Below are positions 22,577-31,065 of a stretch of DNA of 64,000 bases, in pieces. Source of the stretch: Undibacterium sp. YM2 (GTDB lineage Bacteria > Pseudomonadota > Gammaproteobacteria > Burkholderiales > Burkholderiaceae_D); NCBI RefSeq assembly GCF_009937975.1, contig NZ_AP018441.1, positions 1,178,001-1,242,000 on the forward strand. Direction: 5' to 3'. How positions within the stretch are numbered: the stretch's first letter is position 1; every line of letters begins with the position of its first letter. A program made the position numbers and the translations under genes. A model generated the notes under the pieces. That model worked only from the letters and a program-made list of their open reading frames with translations, searched no databases and was not told the origin of the DNA.

Positions 22577-24915
22577 TTGCTGTAAGCCGGTACGTTTTTT
22601 TGATGATTTTTTTTGGGTGATGCTCCCGAATTTTCAAGTAATGATGGTTTGACCCATACACCTTTAATCGCTCGAACATATCGTGCCCATAATTGAAGGG
22701 GGAGGTAGCCTTTGGGTACATTTATTCCAATACATGATGGCACTAATTCAGCGATTTCCGCCGGAGTATAAGGACGTGTAGGGAATAAATAAGGTATTAT
22801 TGATTCAGTCTTTTTTTCCCAATTTGGCATATGTGCTGTAAAAGAACTTTTCGACCTTTCATGTAAAAACTCCTCGATATCTGACACCGATAAAAGGTCA
22901 GATTTTGCAAATTCCGCTAAAAGTTTTTGTCTCTTTTTTGCACCAACGCCCGTTGAAAAAACATCATGATAATTTTTATTTTTCAGTAAATTTTTATATG
23001 CTTCTGCTGCTAAATCAGCGGCAGCCAATAGAGGCGCTTTGCTGTGGAAGTCGTGTATATCAAACTGGTCGTCAAATAATTCTTCGATATCTTGATAAGT
23101 AGTAATTAGTTGGCCAAAAAAAGTTTTTGCAAGTCGCCTTACTTGCCCATTCGTTGATACTTGACTTATTAAATCTCCTGGATAGTTACAAGCTGCTGCA
23201 TCTATAAATGATCGCGTAATTGAACCCTTAATATTTTTCCATACATCTTCGCTTGTTTTGCATTCGGTACCATTCAGGTTACAAACAAAGGCTTCCTCTT
23301 TTTTTAAATGAGTATTTAGTTTTTCGAATGCATTTAACGATGCTTTTGCGATGCGATCTGCTTCCGACCAGTCCTGAATTGATATCGCAATCCCTAGCAA
23401 ACGAGGGATGTATTGATAGTGCGCAAATATATTGTCTGCTCGAAGAATGTGATTATGTGCGAATTGATAAAATTCTTCGCGTTCCTTTTTCCAAGCTGTT
23501 GGAGGTAGATCACGAGCTAGTGTATGCACAAGCCGTAATTGCAATGACCAACTTAAACGCTTAATGGTAAGCCCATCTGCGCGGCGTAAAGTGTCTGCTT
23601 CTTCACCTACTTTTCCTGCTGCCGAGAGAACTTTAGCAGCAATCGATTTCTCCAATTGATCTGGCGATGGCATTAGACGATGCTCACTGGATAAGCTTTG
23701 GATTTCTTTTTCGATACTATCAATCAAGTCACATCCAGCTTGACCATTTAAAATAAATAATTTTTGCTTGTCTGCTTGCAGTTGGATTTTTGAATTTTTT
23801 TGGTATTTTTTTCCAAGGCGGATTTCCCAAATACTGCCATTTTCTTTTCCAATTTTTTTAATATAGGAAGAACCCATTCGTTCTTTTACGAACGCCATAA
23901 ACTCTTCTGGATTATGTATAGTACCTGGATCGTGTAGTACCAAGAACATATCGTCCACGTAGCGACCATAATGTACAGGGGTTAGTTTTTCACGTACTAA
24001 GTCATCCCATTTTTTTAACAATACATTGCCAATCACGCGTGATGCGCTTAGCCCAATGACTAAGCCACCATTTATAGTGATGGGTTTTCCCGGTTGTAAA
24101 TCGTTTGCAAATACTTGCGCCTTTTCTGCCCAACTTGCTAGAAATGCCGCGAGTTGCTCAGTAAAATCACGTTCTGTTTTAGATAGCAGTTTATCTCCGT
24201 CCATACCAATTTCTTTTTGAAAAGAAATATCTGCAATAAAAGAAGGATCAATTAAGTGGTAATAACTTTTTAAATCTAAGGAGGCGACAATAATTTGTCG
24301 TTCTTGTTCAAGTTCACTGCGTACAGCTTTCAAGCCGTCATTACGCCATTTTTGATATGGGCGGAAATATTGTTCAAATGATCCTATAGCTGTAATGTGG
24401 AAATTTTTTTGTGCTTCTTTATCCAGTGTATCGTCATCGCGAATGCGCTTTAATCGCGATCCATAAGAACGCTCGTCCAAACAAGCGTCAAATTTATGTC
24501 CGATCATGTTGATCCAAAGCGCAGATAGGATGTGGGTTTCCACTGGGAAATCCCCGATAACCCTAAATTCGGGTTTTAAATTGTGATTTGCGCAAAGATG
24601 CTCGAAAGCTTTTTCTGGTTCTGAAAAATGCGTATGCCCATTTGACGCGTCAGATTTCGCTCTAATCCCCAGTTTTTTAGGAACTAAGCGACAGTATCCA
24701 AGTAAATTGGTATTTTCTGCAAAGCCATTGTCTTTGATAAGTGTGCTGTGTAATTTTTTCAAGTTACGCAGAAGATCTTTCTCGAATTCTGCAAATTTGA
24801 TTGCCGTTGGAAATCCATTCTCAAAGAAGCAATCAGTTTTCGCCTTGCGGTAGGCGACAATTAAGTCGGCCAAAGTAAGTTCATCCCAGCCATTAAAGTT
24901 AGAGTCGTATGCCAT
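22567..24915 (-). CDS. Reverse transcriptase, UG/DRT type 1-like
   Basis: 782 residues. RT palm motifs are intact: motif A IIVASLDLKSYYHLID with Asp214, motif B GGLVIGLSASRVIGN (283-297), and motif C GRYVDDMFLV with Asp321-Asp322. An N-terminal region of about 200 residues carries ERSYGSRL and FRPYQKWRNDGL. A C-terminal, mostly helical region of about 380 residues follows the palm. There is no maturase or integrase domain, so it is not a group II intron or retroviral RT. The match is to the unknown-group RTs used in phage defence; type 1 members end in a nitrilase domain, here supplied by the overlapping gene. The start ATG 24915 has a weak ribosome site. The gene is AT-rich compared with miaA and mutL next door, and a tRNA gene lies 490 bases upstream. 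Confidence 0.85.
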   Translation of the reverse strand: MAYDSNFNGWDELTLADLIVAYRKAKTDCFFENGFPTAIKFAEFEKDLLRNLKKLHSTLIKDNGFAENTNLLGYCRLVPKKLGIRAKSDASNGHTHFSEPEKAFEHLCANHNLKPEFRVIGDFPVETHILSALWINMIGHKFDACLDERSYGSRLKRIRDDDTLDKEAQKNFHITAIGSFEQYFRPYQKWRNDGLKAVRSELEQERQIIVASLDLKSYYHLIDPSFIADISFQKEIGMDGDKLLSKTERDFTEQLAAFLASWAEKAQVFANDLQPGKPITINGGLVIGLSASRVIGNVLLKKWDDLVREKLTPVHYGRYVDDMFLVLHDPGTIHNPEEFMAFVKERMGSSYIKKIGKENGSIWEIRLGKKYQKNSKIQLQADKQKLFILNGQAGCDLIDSIEKEIQSLSSEHRLMPSPDQLEKSIAAKVLSAAGKVGEEADTLRRADGLTIKRLSWSLQLRLVHTLARDLPPTAWKKEREEFYQFAHNHILRADNIFAHYQYIPRLLGIAISIQDWSEADRIAKASLNAFEKLNTHLKKEEAFVCNLNGTECKTSEDVWKNIKGSITRSFIDAAACNYPGDLISQVSTNGQVRRLAKTFFGQLITTYQDIEELFDDQFDIHDFHSKAPLLAAADLAAEAYKNLLKNKNYHDVFSTGVGAKKRQKLLAEFAKSDLLSVSDIEEFLHERSKSSFTAHMPNWEKKTESIIPYLFPTRPYTPAEIAELVPSCIGINVPKGYLPLQLWARYVRAIKGVWVKPSLLENSGASPKKNHQKNVPAYSNCK
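22594..22600 (-). promoter_or_regulatory. Candidate -1 ribosomal frameshift site A AAA AAC
   Basis: On the minus strand the RT frame reads CAA AAA AAC, giving the canonical heptamer A AAA AAC. A one-base backward slip enters the nitrilase frame, which stays open from here through the nitrilase stop. A second candidate, A AAA AAT in an eight-A run, lies 12 bases earlier (22607-22614). The RT stop is nine codons after the site, and the last stop in the nitrilase frame is at 22636-22634. Stimulatory structure was not identified. Confidence 0.45.
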
Positions 24916-25334
24916 TGAGTGATCGCCATTTCAATTATTGATTCTGATAGTTTTTTTCTGGCATAGCCTTACATCAGTGATACGCAATTTCTGTTGTTGT
25001 TATGCGGCTATTAGTTTGCTAACTTTGAAAATCAGGCAGTGCCATTTGGGTAGCGTATTATGAAGTCTTGATTGTTCATAGTGATATCTAAATAGTTGAC
25101 GCGGCCGGAATGAAATTATTGTACTTGATGATCTGATAATTTAGGGAGTGAGGGTAAGTAGATGAACTAACAGCAAGCATAAGTCATGCTTTTAAAGTAT
25201 TTCGTGATAAAAGAACAGCTCAATTATTACCAATTTAGAAGCATGTCCGAAGATTTTTGGAATTTTTCTTGCTTAATCGAGTATTTTTGAATGCAATGTT
25301 AATTCAATAGACTGCGTAAATTGATAAAGACAAA
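24916..25334. other. AT-rich upstream region of RT gene
   Basis: No ORF is supported in about 420 bases between the RT start and the tRNA terminator. It must carry the cassette promoter and could encode a template or structural RNA, as some RT defence systems do. A small inverted repeat AAGCAT-N5-ATGCTT lies near 25176-25192. No convincing RNA fold or repeat could be made out by eye. Confidence 0.4.
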
Positions 25335-25365
25335 AACCCGCTGTAGCCTAAGCTAGTAGCGGGTT
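25335..25365 (-). terminator. Intrinsic terminator of tRNA-Met gene
   Basis: AACCCGCT (25335-25342) pairs with AGCGGGTT (25358-25365). Read on the minus strand the stem is followed by TTTG. It lies 36 bases beyond the CCA end of the tRNA. Confidence 0.8.
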
Positions 25366-25400
25366 CTTTGCATCTGGCAGATCGCTCTGCAAGAAAATTC

Positions 25401-25477
25401 TGGTGGTGATAGGTGGACTTGAACCACCGACCCCAGCATTATGAGTGCTGTGCTCTAACCAGCTGAGCTATATCACC
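25401..25477 (-). tRNA. tRNA-Met (CAU), elongator type
   Basis: 77 bases with encoded CCA. The cloverleaf is complete: acceptor GGTGATA/TATCACC, D stem GCTC/GAGC, anticodon stem CAGCA/TGCTG around loop CTCATAA (anticodon CAT), variable loop GGGTC, and T stem GGTGG/CCACC with TTCAAGT. The paired acceptor end rules out the initiator form, which has an unpaired first base. A lysidine-modified tRNA-Ile2 with the same anticodon is a less likely alternative. Its 3' end points toward the RT cassette, the usual side for tRNA-associated insertions. Confidence 0.93.
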
Positions 25478-25489
25478 AAGAAGCCTGCG

Positions 25490-25518
25490 ATTATGTCAGT
25501 TTGGCTTTTGGCTGTCAA
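25490..25518 (-). promoter_or_regulatory. Sigma70 promoter of tRNA-Met
   Basis: The minus strand reads TTGACA (25518-25513), a 17-base spacer and CATAAT (25495-25490), ending 12 bases before the tRNA 5' end. The perfect -35, near-consensus -10 and spacing make it a strong promoter. Confidence 0.8.
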
Positions 25519-25668
25519 TATGCAAAACCAGATTTTGATGGAAACTGCGGCTATTTTTGCTTAAAAAGCAAAGCATTTCTGGTTTTGTGTCTGAATTATG
25601 CTGCGTATTGTTAAAAATGAGGTTTGCACCGACAGTCCCAGCAACGCTTGTAGTGAGCTTGGCTGGGT

Positions 25669-26628
25669 TCACTCTGGGCTTGCCAATGCCTGCCTGACGC
25701 TCTCCATGATCTGTGCCTGGGCGTCGGTTGCCAGGCAGTCGATGATGATGCGGTTTGGCATGGATCTTAGCCAGGTGACCTGGCGTTTGGCGAGTTGGCG
25801 GGTGGCGATGATGCCTAGTTCGCGCATTTCTGCGAGCGTGGTTATGCCATCGAGATAATCCCAGGCTTGGCGGTAGCCTACGCAGCGTATGGATGGCAGG
25901 TTGGCGTGCAGGTCTGGTCTTTGTTTTAGGGCTTTGACTTCGTCAATAAAGCCTTGCTGGAGCATGGTGTCAAAGCGCAGGGCGATGCGCTGGTGCAGGA
26001 CGCTGCGCTCTGATGGTTCCAGCGAGATGGCGTGCATGTCGAAAGGCGGCGCGGCGCGTTCCTGTTTGGCCAGCAGGGCGGACATGGGCTGGCCGGTGAT
26101 GGCGATGATTTCCAGGGCGCGTTGTATGCGCTGGCTGTCTTGCGGTTTGAGTCTTGCTGCGGTTTCGGGGTCCAGCGTTGCCAGTCTGGCGTGCAGGCCG
26201 GGTACGCCTATGCGGGCGGCTTCTGCATCGAGTTCTGCTCGTATGGCCGAGTCTGCGGCTGGCAGGTCGTCCAGGCCATCCATCAGGGCTTTGAAATACA
26301 TCATGGTGCCGCCTACCAGCAGGGGTAGCTTGCCCCTGGCTTGTATCTCGCTGACCAGTCTTTGTGTGTCCTTGCGAAACTGAGCTACTGAATAGGATTC
26401 TGCCGGGTCGATGATGTCGATGAGGTGGTGGGGTACTGCGGCCAGTTCTGCTGCATTGGGTTTGGCCGTGCCTATGTTCATGTCGCGGTAAACAAGGGCA
26501 GAATCGACGGAGATGATTTCTGCCGGATAGTGGCGCGCAATTTCCAGCGCAGCGGCGGTTTTGCCTGAGGCGGTAGGCCCCATGATGGCGATGACTTTTT
26601 GTACTGACGTAGTTGTGTGGATATTCAT
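25669..26628 (-). CDS. miaA: tRNA dimethylallyltransferase
   Basis: 319 residues, full length. P-loop GPTASGKT at 17-24, then [19 protein letters not shown] (Asp needed for catalysis and the tRNA-binding loop), [39 protein letters not shown], and the [13 protein letters not shown] segment near the C-terminus. The enzyme adds a dimethylallyl group to N6 of A37 in tRNAs that read codons starting with U. Its start overlaps the stop of the MFS gene by four bases, and mutL lies before that, so the three are probably one operon, as in the mutL-miaA arrangement of many Proteobacteria. Confidence 0.96.
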   Translation of the reverse strand: MNIHTTTSVQKVIAIMGPTASGKTAAALEIARHYPAEIISVDSALVYRDMNIGTAKPNAAELAAVPHHLIDIIDPAESYSVAQFRKDTQRLVSEIQARGKLPLLVGGTMMYFKALMDGLDDLPAADSAIRAELDAEAARIGVPGLHARLATLDPETAARLKPQDSQRIQRALEIIAITGQPMSALLAKQERAAPPFDMHAISLEPSERSVLHQRIALRFDTMLQQGFIDEVKALKQRPDLHANLPSIRCVGYRQAWDYLDGITTLAEMRELGIIATRQLAKRQVTWLRSMPNRIIIDCLATDAQAQIMESVRQALASPE

Positions 26629-27845
26629 ACAGGTTGTTCTGCCGGGATCAGTGCTGGTAAGACACGAGCGGCGATAAAAATCAGGCTGCCCATGCTGCAG
26701 GCGATGATGGCGAGCGGATACACCGTGCCATTATGCGTGGCACCAACGATGCTGCCGACGATAAAGGCGACCAGCATATACAGCGCACCTATGAGGCCTG
26801 CGGCAGTGCCCGCCTGCTGTGGGAAGGGCGAGACAGAATTGGATTGCGAAATAGGGAAGTTGATGCCATGCGCACCCATGGTCATGAACATGATGGGCGG
26901 TATCATGGTCCAGTGCTGTACGCCTGCCAGTGTCATTGCCAGAAAAGTCGCGCCAGCAGCGAGAGAGAGGCTGCTGCCCATGCGCATGGTGATTTTGGTG
27001 CCAAAGCGTGCATGCAGGTGGCGGCAGACTACGGTGCCACTGAGGTAGCCGGATACGCCAAAGGCAAAACAATAACCAAACCAGGCGGTTGGTAAAAGCA
27101 GCACCTTGATCAGTACAAAGGATGCGCCAGAGATAAAGACAAAGATAGACCCATAAGACAAGGCACCCGGTAAGGCATATACCCAGAACACAGGCGCACC
27201 CAGCACGATGCGGTAATTGCGCAGCAAGCCGCTGACATTGGTGGCTTTGGCGTCTTTATACAGATTGGTTTCTGGCAGGCGCAAGATGACCATGATGAGC
27301 AAGGCCGCTGCCAGCAGGGCATGCACAAAGAATGCTGCGCGCCAGCCCAGATTGACTTGCAGGAATGAACCCAGGATAGGCCCCAGCAAAGGCGCGGCAG
27401 ATACCCAGCTACTGGCCTTGGAAATGACCTTGATGCTGTCTTGCGGATCATAGGCATCGCGCACGATGGCTCGCGCAATAATGACAGCAGAACAGCAACC
27501 CAGTGCTTGCAGGAAGCGTGCAATGATCAGCATGCCCATGCTTTGCGATGCGCCACACAAGAGGCTGGCGAGCAGGTAGAGGCTTAACCCTACGATGACA
27601 ACAGGGCGGCGGCCAAAGCGGTCAGATAGCGGGCCTATGACCAGTTGCGCGCCACCAAAGCCAGCCACAAAAATGGACAGCGTCAGTTGCACGGTAGAGG
27701 CCGGCACATCAAACACTGCCGCAAGGCTGGGCAGTGATGCCAGGTACAGGTCAGTCGATAGCGGTTGCAGCATCAGGAATGCGGCAATCAAAAAGAACAG
27801 CGGCGCTGTCGAGAACTGGGCGATGGCCTGCGCTGGCTGGTTCAT
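26625..27845 (-). CDS. Bcr/CflA-type MFS drug exporter
   Basis: 406 residues from ATG 27845 ([10 protein letters not shown]); the frame is open to 27914, inside mutL, but that extension is polar and not family-like. Twelve membrane segments fit an MFS transporter of the DHA1 Bcr/CflA group: [19 protein letters not shown] in helix 1, [17 protein letters not shown] in the helix 2-3 loop (MFS signature), and [11 protein letters not shown] after helix 4. Members export drugs such as bicyclomycin, sulfonamides or dipeptides. The gene sits between mutL and miaA on the same strand, an insertion into an operon whose partners are usually adjacent. The ribosome site is weak, so translation may be coupled to mutL. 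Confidence 0.88.
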   Translation of the reverse strand: MNQPAQAIAQFSTAPLFFLIAAFLMLQPLSTDLYLASLPSLAAVFDVPASTVQLTLSIFVAGFGGAQLVIGPLSDRFGRRPVVIVGLSLYLLASLLCGASQSMGMLIIARFLQALGCCSAVIIARAIVRDAYDPQDSIKVISKASSWVSAAPLLGPILGSFLQVNLGWRAAFFVHALLAAALLIMVILRLPETNLYKDAKATNVSGLLRNYRIVLGAPVFWVYALPGALSYGSIFVFISGASFVLIKVLLLPTAWFGYCFAFGVSGYLSGTVVCRHLHARFGTKITMRMGSSLSLAAGATFLAMTLAGVQHWTMIPPIMFMTMGAHGINFPISQSNSVSPFPQQAGTAAGLIGALYMLVAFIVGSIVGATHNGTVYPLAIIACSMGSLIFIAARVLPALIPAEQPV

Positions 27846-27879
27846 GGCTGCTTCTGGAGTCTGCACTTTATTTACCACA

Positions 27880-29790
27880 TCACTGCCCACGCAAGAACAT
27901 CTTGTCGAGATCATTCAAACCCAGTTGCACCCAGGTTGGGCGACCGTGGTTGCACTGGTCTGAGCGTTCGGTATGTTCCATCTGGCGTAGCAGGGCATTC
28001 ATTTCAGACACGGTCAGGCTGCGGTTGGCGCGCACGGCGGTGTGGCAGGCCAGGGTGCCGAGCAATTCATTACGCCTGTCTATCAACACGCGCGAGCCAC
28101 CAAATTCACGCACTTCACGCAAGACATCGCGTGCCAGTGACTGGGCATCGGCATTCTTCAAGAGGGCTGGCACTGCGCGCACGGCCAGGGTGGTCGGCGA
28201 GATGGCGGCCATATCAAAGCCCAGTGCCTTGAGCGTGTCCTGATGTTCTTCTACCGTGCCAACTTCTACGCCATCGGCAAAGAAGGTGACGGGGATCAGC
28301 AGGGGTTGCACCGGCATGCTGTTTTCATCCAGGGCGTTTTTTAATTGCTCGTAAAGTATGCGTTCATGGGCGGCATGCATGTCTACCAGTACCAGACCCT
28401 TGCTGTTTTGTGCCAGCACATACACGCCATGCAATTGGGCGAGGGCAAAGCCCAAGGGATAATCATCATCTGGCAGGCTGTTGGCGACCTGGCTGGCGGG
28501 TGCGTAGCTGGCACCGGCCTCATTGACGCCAGCACCGTTAGCACTGGGGCGGAAGAAAGCGCCATAGCTTTCCATGCTTTGGGTGACGCCGCCATTAGGC
28601 TGTGGACGGTAAGGATTTTGGTAGGCATTGCCGTAACCGCCACCACTGCCAGCACCTCCACCAGCATAGGGGGATGGGTTGGCAAACTGCGCGGCAAAAG
28701 TGGTTTGCTCGCCAGATATCCATGTATTTGCCCCAGCCTGCGGCGCTACGCCTGCCCCGGCGGCTGTCGGGCCGGGCACGGTACCAAAGGCTGTCGCCGA
28801 TGTTTGCGCCAAGGCGCGGCTGACTGCATGAAATACAAATTGATGCACAGAGCGGCTATCGCGGAAGCGTACTTCTATCTTCGATGGGTGTACGTTCACA
28901 TCGACCAGTGCCGGGTCCAGGTCCAGCCCCAGTACATAAGATGGATAACGGTCACCGTGCAATACGTCCTGATATGCAGCACGTACGGCATGTGTCAGCA
29001 GTTTGTCGCGTACGAAACGGCCATTGACGTAAAAGAACTGCGCATCAGCACGGGCTTTGGATGCAGTAGGCAGGCCTACAAAGCCGTGTATGCGTAAGGG
29101 GCCAGCACTTTCATCGAGTGACAGGCGGGCATTCGAGAATGCCTCCCCCAAAATCTGCGCACTGCGCTTGTCGATGGCGCTGACATTCCAGTGATCTACT
29201 GCCTTGCCATTGTGGCTTAAGGAGAACGAGACATCGGGTCTGGCCAGGGCGATGCGGCGCACGATCTCGGCGCAGTGGCCAAATTCTGTCTGCTCAGACT
29301 TTAAAAACTTGCGTCTGGCCGGAGTGTTGTAATACAGGTCTTGCACATCTACCGTCGTGCCTTGTGCGCCGGATGCGGGTGAGACCTTGCCGTTTTCGAT
29401 CTGCCAGGCATGGGGGGCATCTGCGGTGCGGGTGGTCAGCGTCAGCAGTGATACCGAGGCGATGGAGGCTAAAGCCTCACCGCGAAAGCCCAGGGTGGCG
29501 ACATGCTCAAGCTCATCCAGGCTGGCGATCTTGGAGGTGGCATGGCGGGCTACGGCCAGTGTTAACTGGTCTGGCGGTATGCCGCGGCCATTGTCGGTGA
29601 TGGCAATGCGCTTGACGCCGCCTTCTTCAAGACGGATGACAACATTGCTGGCACCGGCATCGAGGGCGTTTTCCAGCACTTCCTTGACGACGGCAGAAGG
29701 CCGTTCCACGACTTCGCCAGCGGCGATCTGTGAGATCAGGTTGTCGGGCAGTGCCTGTATGGGGCGATGGGTAGCAGGGTTCGAATTCAT
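27880..29790 (-). CDS. mutL: DNA mismatch repair protein MutL
   Basis: 636 residues from ATG 29790; an in-frame ATG at 29823 would add 11 residues not typical of the family. The N-terminal GHL ATPase has LPDNLISQIAAGEVVERPSA, VLENALDAGA (motif I), ITDNGRGI (motif II) and ATLGFRGEALASIAS (motif III). The middle linker (about 340-440) is Gly/Asn/Pro-rich with repeats such as GGGAGSGGG. The C-terminal dimerisation domain includes VLVDMHAAHERILYE and LACHTAVRANRSL. MutL links MutS recognition to downstream excision. The DQHA(x)2E(x)4E endonuclease motif is not seen as such (the region reads DMHAAHERILYEQ), so endonuclease activity is uncertain. Confidence 0.95.
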   Translation of the reverse strand: MNSNPATHRPIQALPDNLISQIAAGEVVERPSAVVKEVLENALDAGASNVVIRLEEGGVKRIAITDNGRGIPPDQLTLAVARHATSKIASLDELEHVATLGFRGEALASIASVSLLTLTTRTADAPHAWQIENGKVSPASGAQGTTVDVQDLYYNTPARRKFLKSEQTEFGHCAEIVRRIALARPDVSFSLSHNGKAVDHWNVSAIDKRSAQILGEAFSNARLSLDESAGPLRIHGFVGLPTASKARADAQFFYVNGRFVRDKLLTHAVRAAYQDVLHGDRYPSYVLGLDLDPALVDVNVHPSKIEVRFRDSRSVHQFVFHAVSRALAQTSATAFGTVPGPTAAGAGVAPQAGANTWISGEQTTFAAQFANPSPYAGGGAGSGGGYGNAYQNPYRPQPNGGVTQSMESYGAFFRPSANGAGVNEAGASYAPASQVANSLPDDDYPLGFALAQLHGVYVLAQNSKGLVLVDMHAAHERILYEQLKNALDENSMPVQPLLIPVTFFADGVEVGTVEEHQDTLKALGFDMAAISPTTLAVRAVPALLKNADAQSLARDVLREVREFGGSRVLIDRRNELLGTLACHTAVRANRSLTVSEMNALLRQMEHTERSDQCNHGRPTWVQLGLNDLDKMFLRGQ

Positions 29791-29884
29791 GCCATGATTA
29801 TACCTGTCAGGCGTCTCAGACATTGCCGTCTGGTGTATGATTGCGGCGGCTTTATGTACAGACTATCTAGACCCTGGGACAATA

Positions 29885-30538
29885 ATGGATTTTATGCAAC
29901 TCCTCGACGTGATCTTGCATGTCGATAAAATGCTGGGCACTTTCGTTACGCAGTATGGCGCACTGGTGTATGTCATTTTGTTTGCCATCGTATTTTGTGA
30001 GACGGCTTTTGTTGTTTTCCCTTTCCTGCCAGGGGATTCGCTGTTGTTCATTGCCGGTGCGCTGTGCGCCGCGCCCGATGCCCCCATCAATGTCTGGGTG
30101 CTGATCGCCTTGCTGGTGATTGCCTCCATCACTGGTAACTCCATCAATTACTGGATAGGCAGCCTGCTAGGGCACAAGGTCATGGAAAAAGATTTCCGCT
30201 GGATAGACCGCAATGCCTTGATGAAAACGCATATGTTTTATGAAAAACATGGCGGCAAGACGGTGGTGCTGGCACGTTTTATCCCTCTGGTGCGTACCTT
30301 TGCACCTTTTGTGGCAGGTTTTTCCGAGATGACGCACAAGACTTTCCAGCTCTACAATGTGCTGGGTGCCCTGCTGTGGGTGTTCAGCGTGGTGCTTGCT
30401 GGTTATTATTTTGGCAATATCCCTATTCTGCGTGACCATTTGAATACGGTAGTCTTGGTTGGCGTTGGTGCTGCAGTCATCCCGGTCGTGCTGGGTGGCC
30501 TGTGGCGACTCTTCAGGGGCAAACGCAAACCTTCTTGA
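29885..30538 (+). CDS. DedA family membrane protein
   Basis: 217 residues from ATG 29885, with GGGA seven bases upstream. DedA/SNARE-associated marks: VFPFLPGDSLLFIAGALCA, TGNSINYWIGSLLG, KHGGKTVVLARFIPLVRTFAPFVAG and the C-terminal WVFSVVLAGYYFGNIPIL. About five membrane-associated segments. DedA proteins are thought to flip undecaprenyl phosphate or phospholipids and to support membrane potential and antimicrobial-peptide resistance. It is divergent from mutL with a 94-base gap; the YkgJ-type gene follows 15 bases later. Confidence 0.9.
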   Translation: MDFMQLLDVILHVDKMLGTFVTQYGALVYVILFAIVFCETAFVVFPFLPGDSLLFIAGALCAAPDAPINVWVLIALLVIASITGNSINYWIGSLLGHKVMEKDFRWIDRNALMKTHMFYEKHGGKTVVLARFIPLVRTFAPFVAGFSEMTHKTFQLYNVLGALLWVFSVVLAGYYFGNIPILRDHLNTVVLVGVGAAVIPVVLGGLWRLFRGKRKPS

Positions 30539-30553
30539 AAGCGGGTTCTTATC

Positions 30554-30886
30554 TTGAAGCCCCGGCAGACTTCATCCACGGTTATCTGGTTGCAAGCCAG
30601 TGCACCAGCCAAGCCTGCCCTGGGTCAGTCTTGCAATGGTTGTGGGGTGTGCTGCGCGGCTGAGCCTTGCCCGGTGGCGCGGGTGTTCTTATTGCAATTT
30701 CGTGGCAGTTGCCAGGCGCTGGAGTGGCATGCGGATGTGCAGCAATATCGCTGCGGGATGTTAGTGCAGCCTGCGAATTATGTGCGTTTGCTGCCGATTT
30801 CGTGGCAGTGCTGGTTTGCGAGACGGGTAAAGCGCTGGATAGCGGCGGGTACGGCTTGTGATTCGGATGCCAGTGTGGGTGGGTAA
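30554..30886 (+). CDS. YkgJ-type Cys-cluster protein (zinc/iron chelating)
   Basis: 110 residues from TTG 30554; no ATG or GTG lies earlier than the Cys cluster. The motif CNGCGVCCAAEPCPVAR is the CxxCxxCC signature of the YkgJ family, thought to chelate zinc or iron. A further Cys occurs in SCQAL, RCGML and TACDS. The family function is unknown. It follows dedA by 15 bases and is probably co-transcribed. The C-terminus is followed by a palindromic repeat element. Confidence 0.7.
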   Translation: MKPRQTSSTVIWLQASAPAKPALGQSCNGCGVCCAAEPCPVARVFLLQFRGSCQALEWHADVQQYRCGMLVQPANYVRLLPISWQCWFARRVKRWIAAGTACDSDASVGG

Positions 30887-30922
30887 TATTATGGATTGGG
30901 CCATGTTGTTGGACTGCGGATT

Positions 30923-31043
30923 GTAGCTTGGGCTACGGGATATCAGCCCAACACTCGGCTTCCACAAACGCATACGATTATTTAATCGCCCAGTGTTGGG
31001 CTGGTGAAGCGTAGCCCAACCTACGATTCCGGCCCAACCTACG
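30923..31043. repeat. REP-like palindromic repeat element
   Basis: Nested inverted repeats: GTAGCTTGGGCTAC (30923-30936) against GTAGCCCAACCTAC (31011-31024, one mismatch), and inside them AGCCCAACACT (30945-30955) against AGTGTTGGGCT (30992-31002, perfect). A third GCCCAACCTACG unit follows at 31032-31043. Units built on GTAGGTTGGGC are dispersed repeats in many Proteobacteria. The structure lies between the YkgJ-type gene and the end of the facing membrane-protein gene. Confidence 0.7.
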
Positions 31044-31065
31044 CACTATCCAAGCTCTTCACTCC

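Noticed and set aside
25335..25365. Hairpin read as a possible attachment-site or RT-associated RNA element
   Set aside because: Orientation and T-run fit a simple terminator of the tRNA-Met gene.
28345..29097. Plus-strand open frame of 250 codons antisense to mutL
   Set aside because: mutL is certain on the minus strand; no start signal or domain in this frame.
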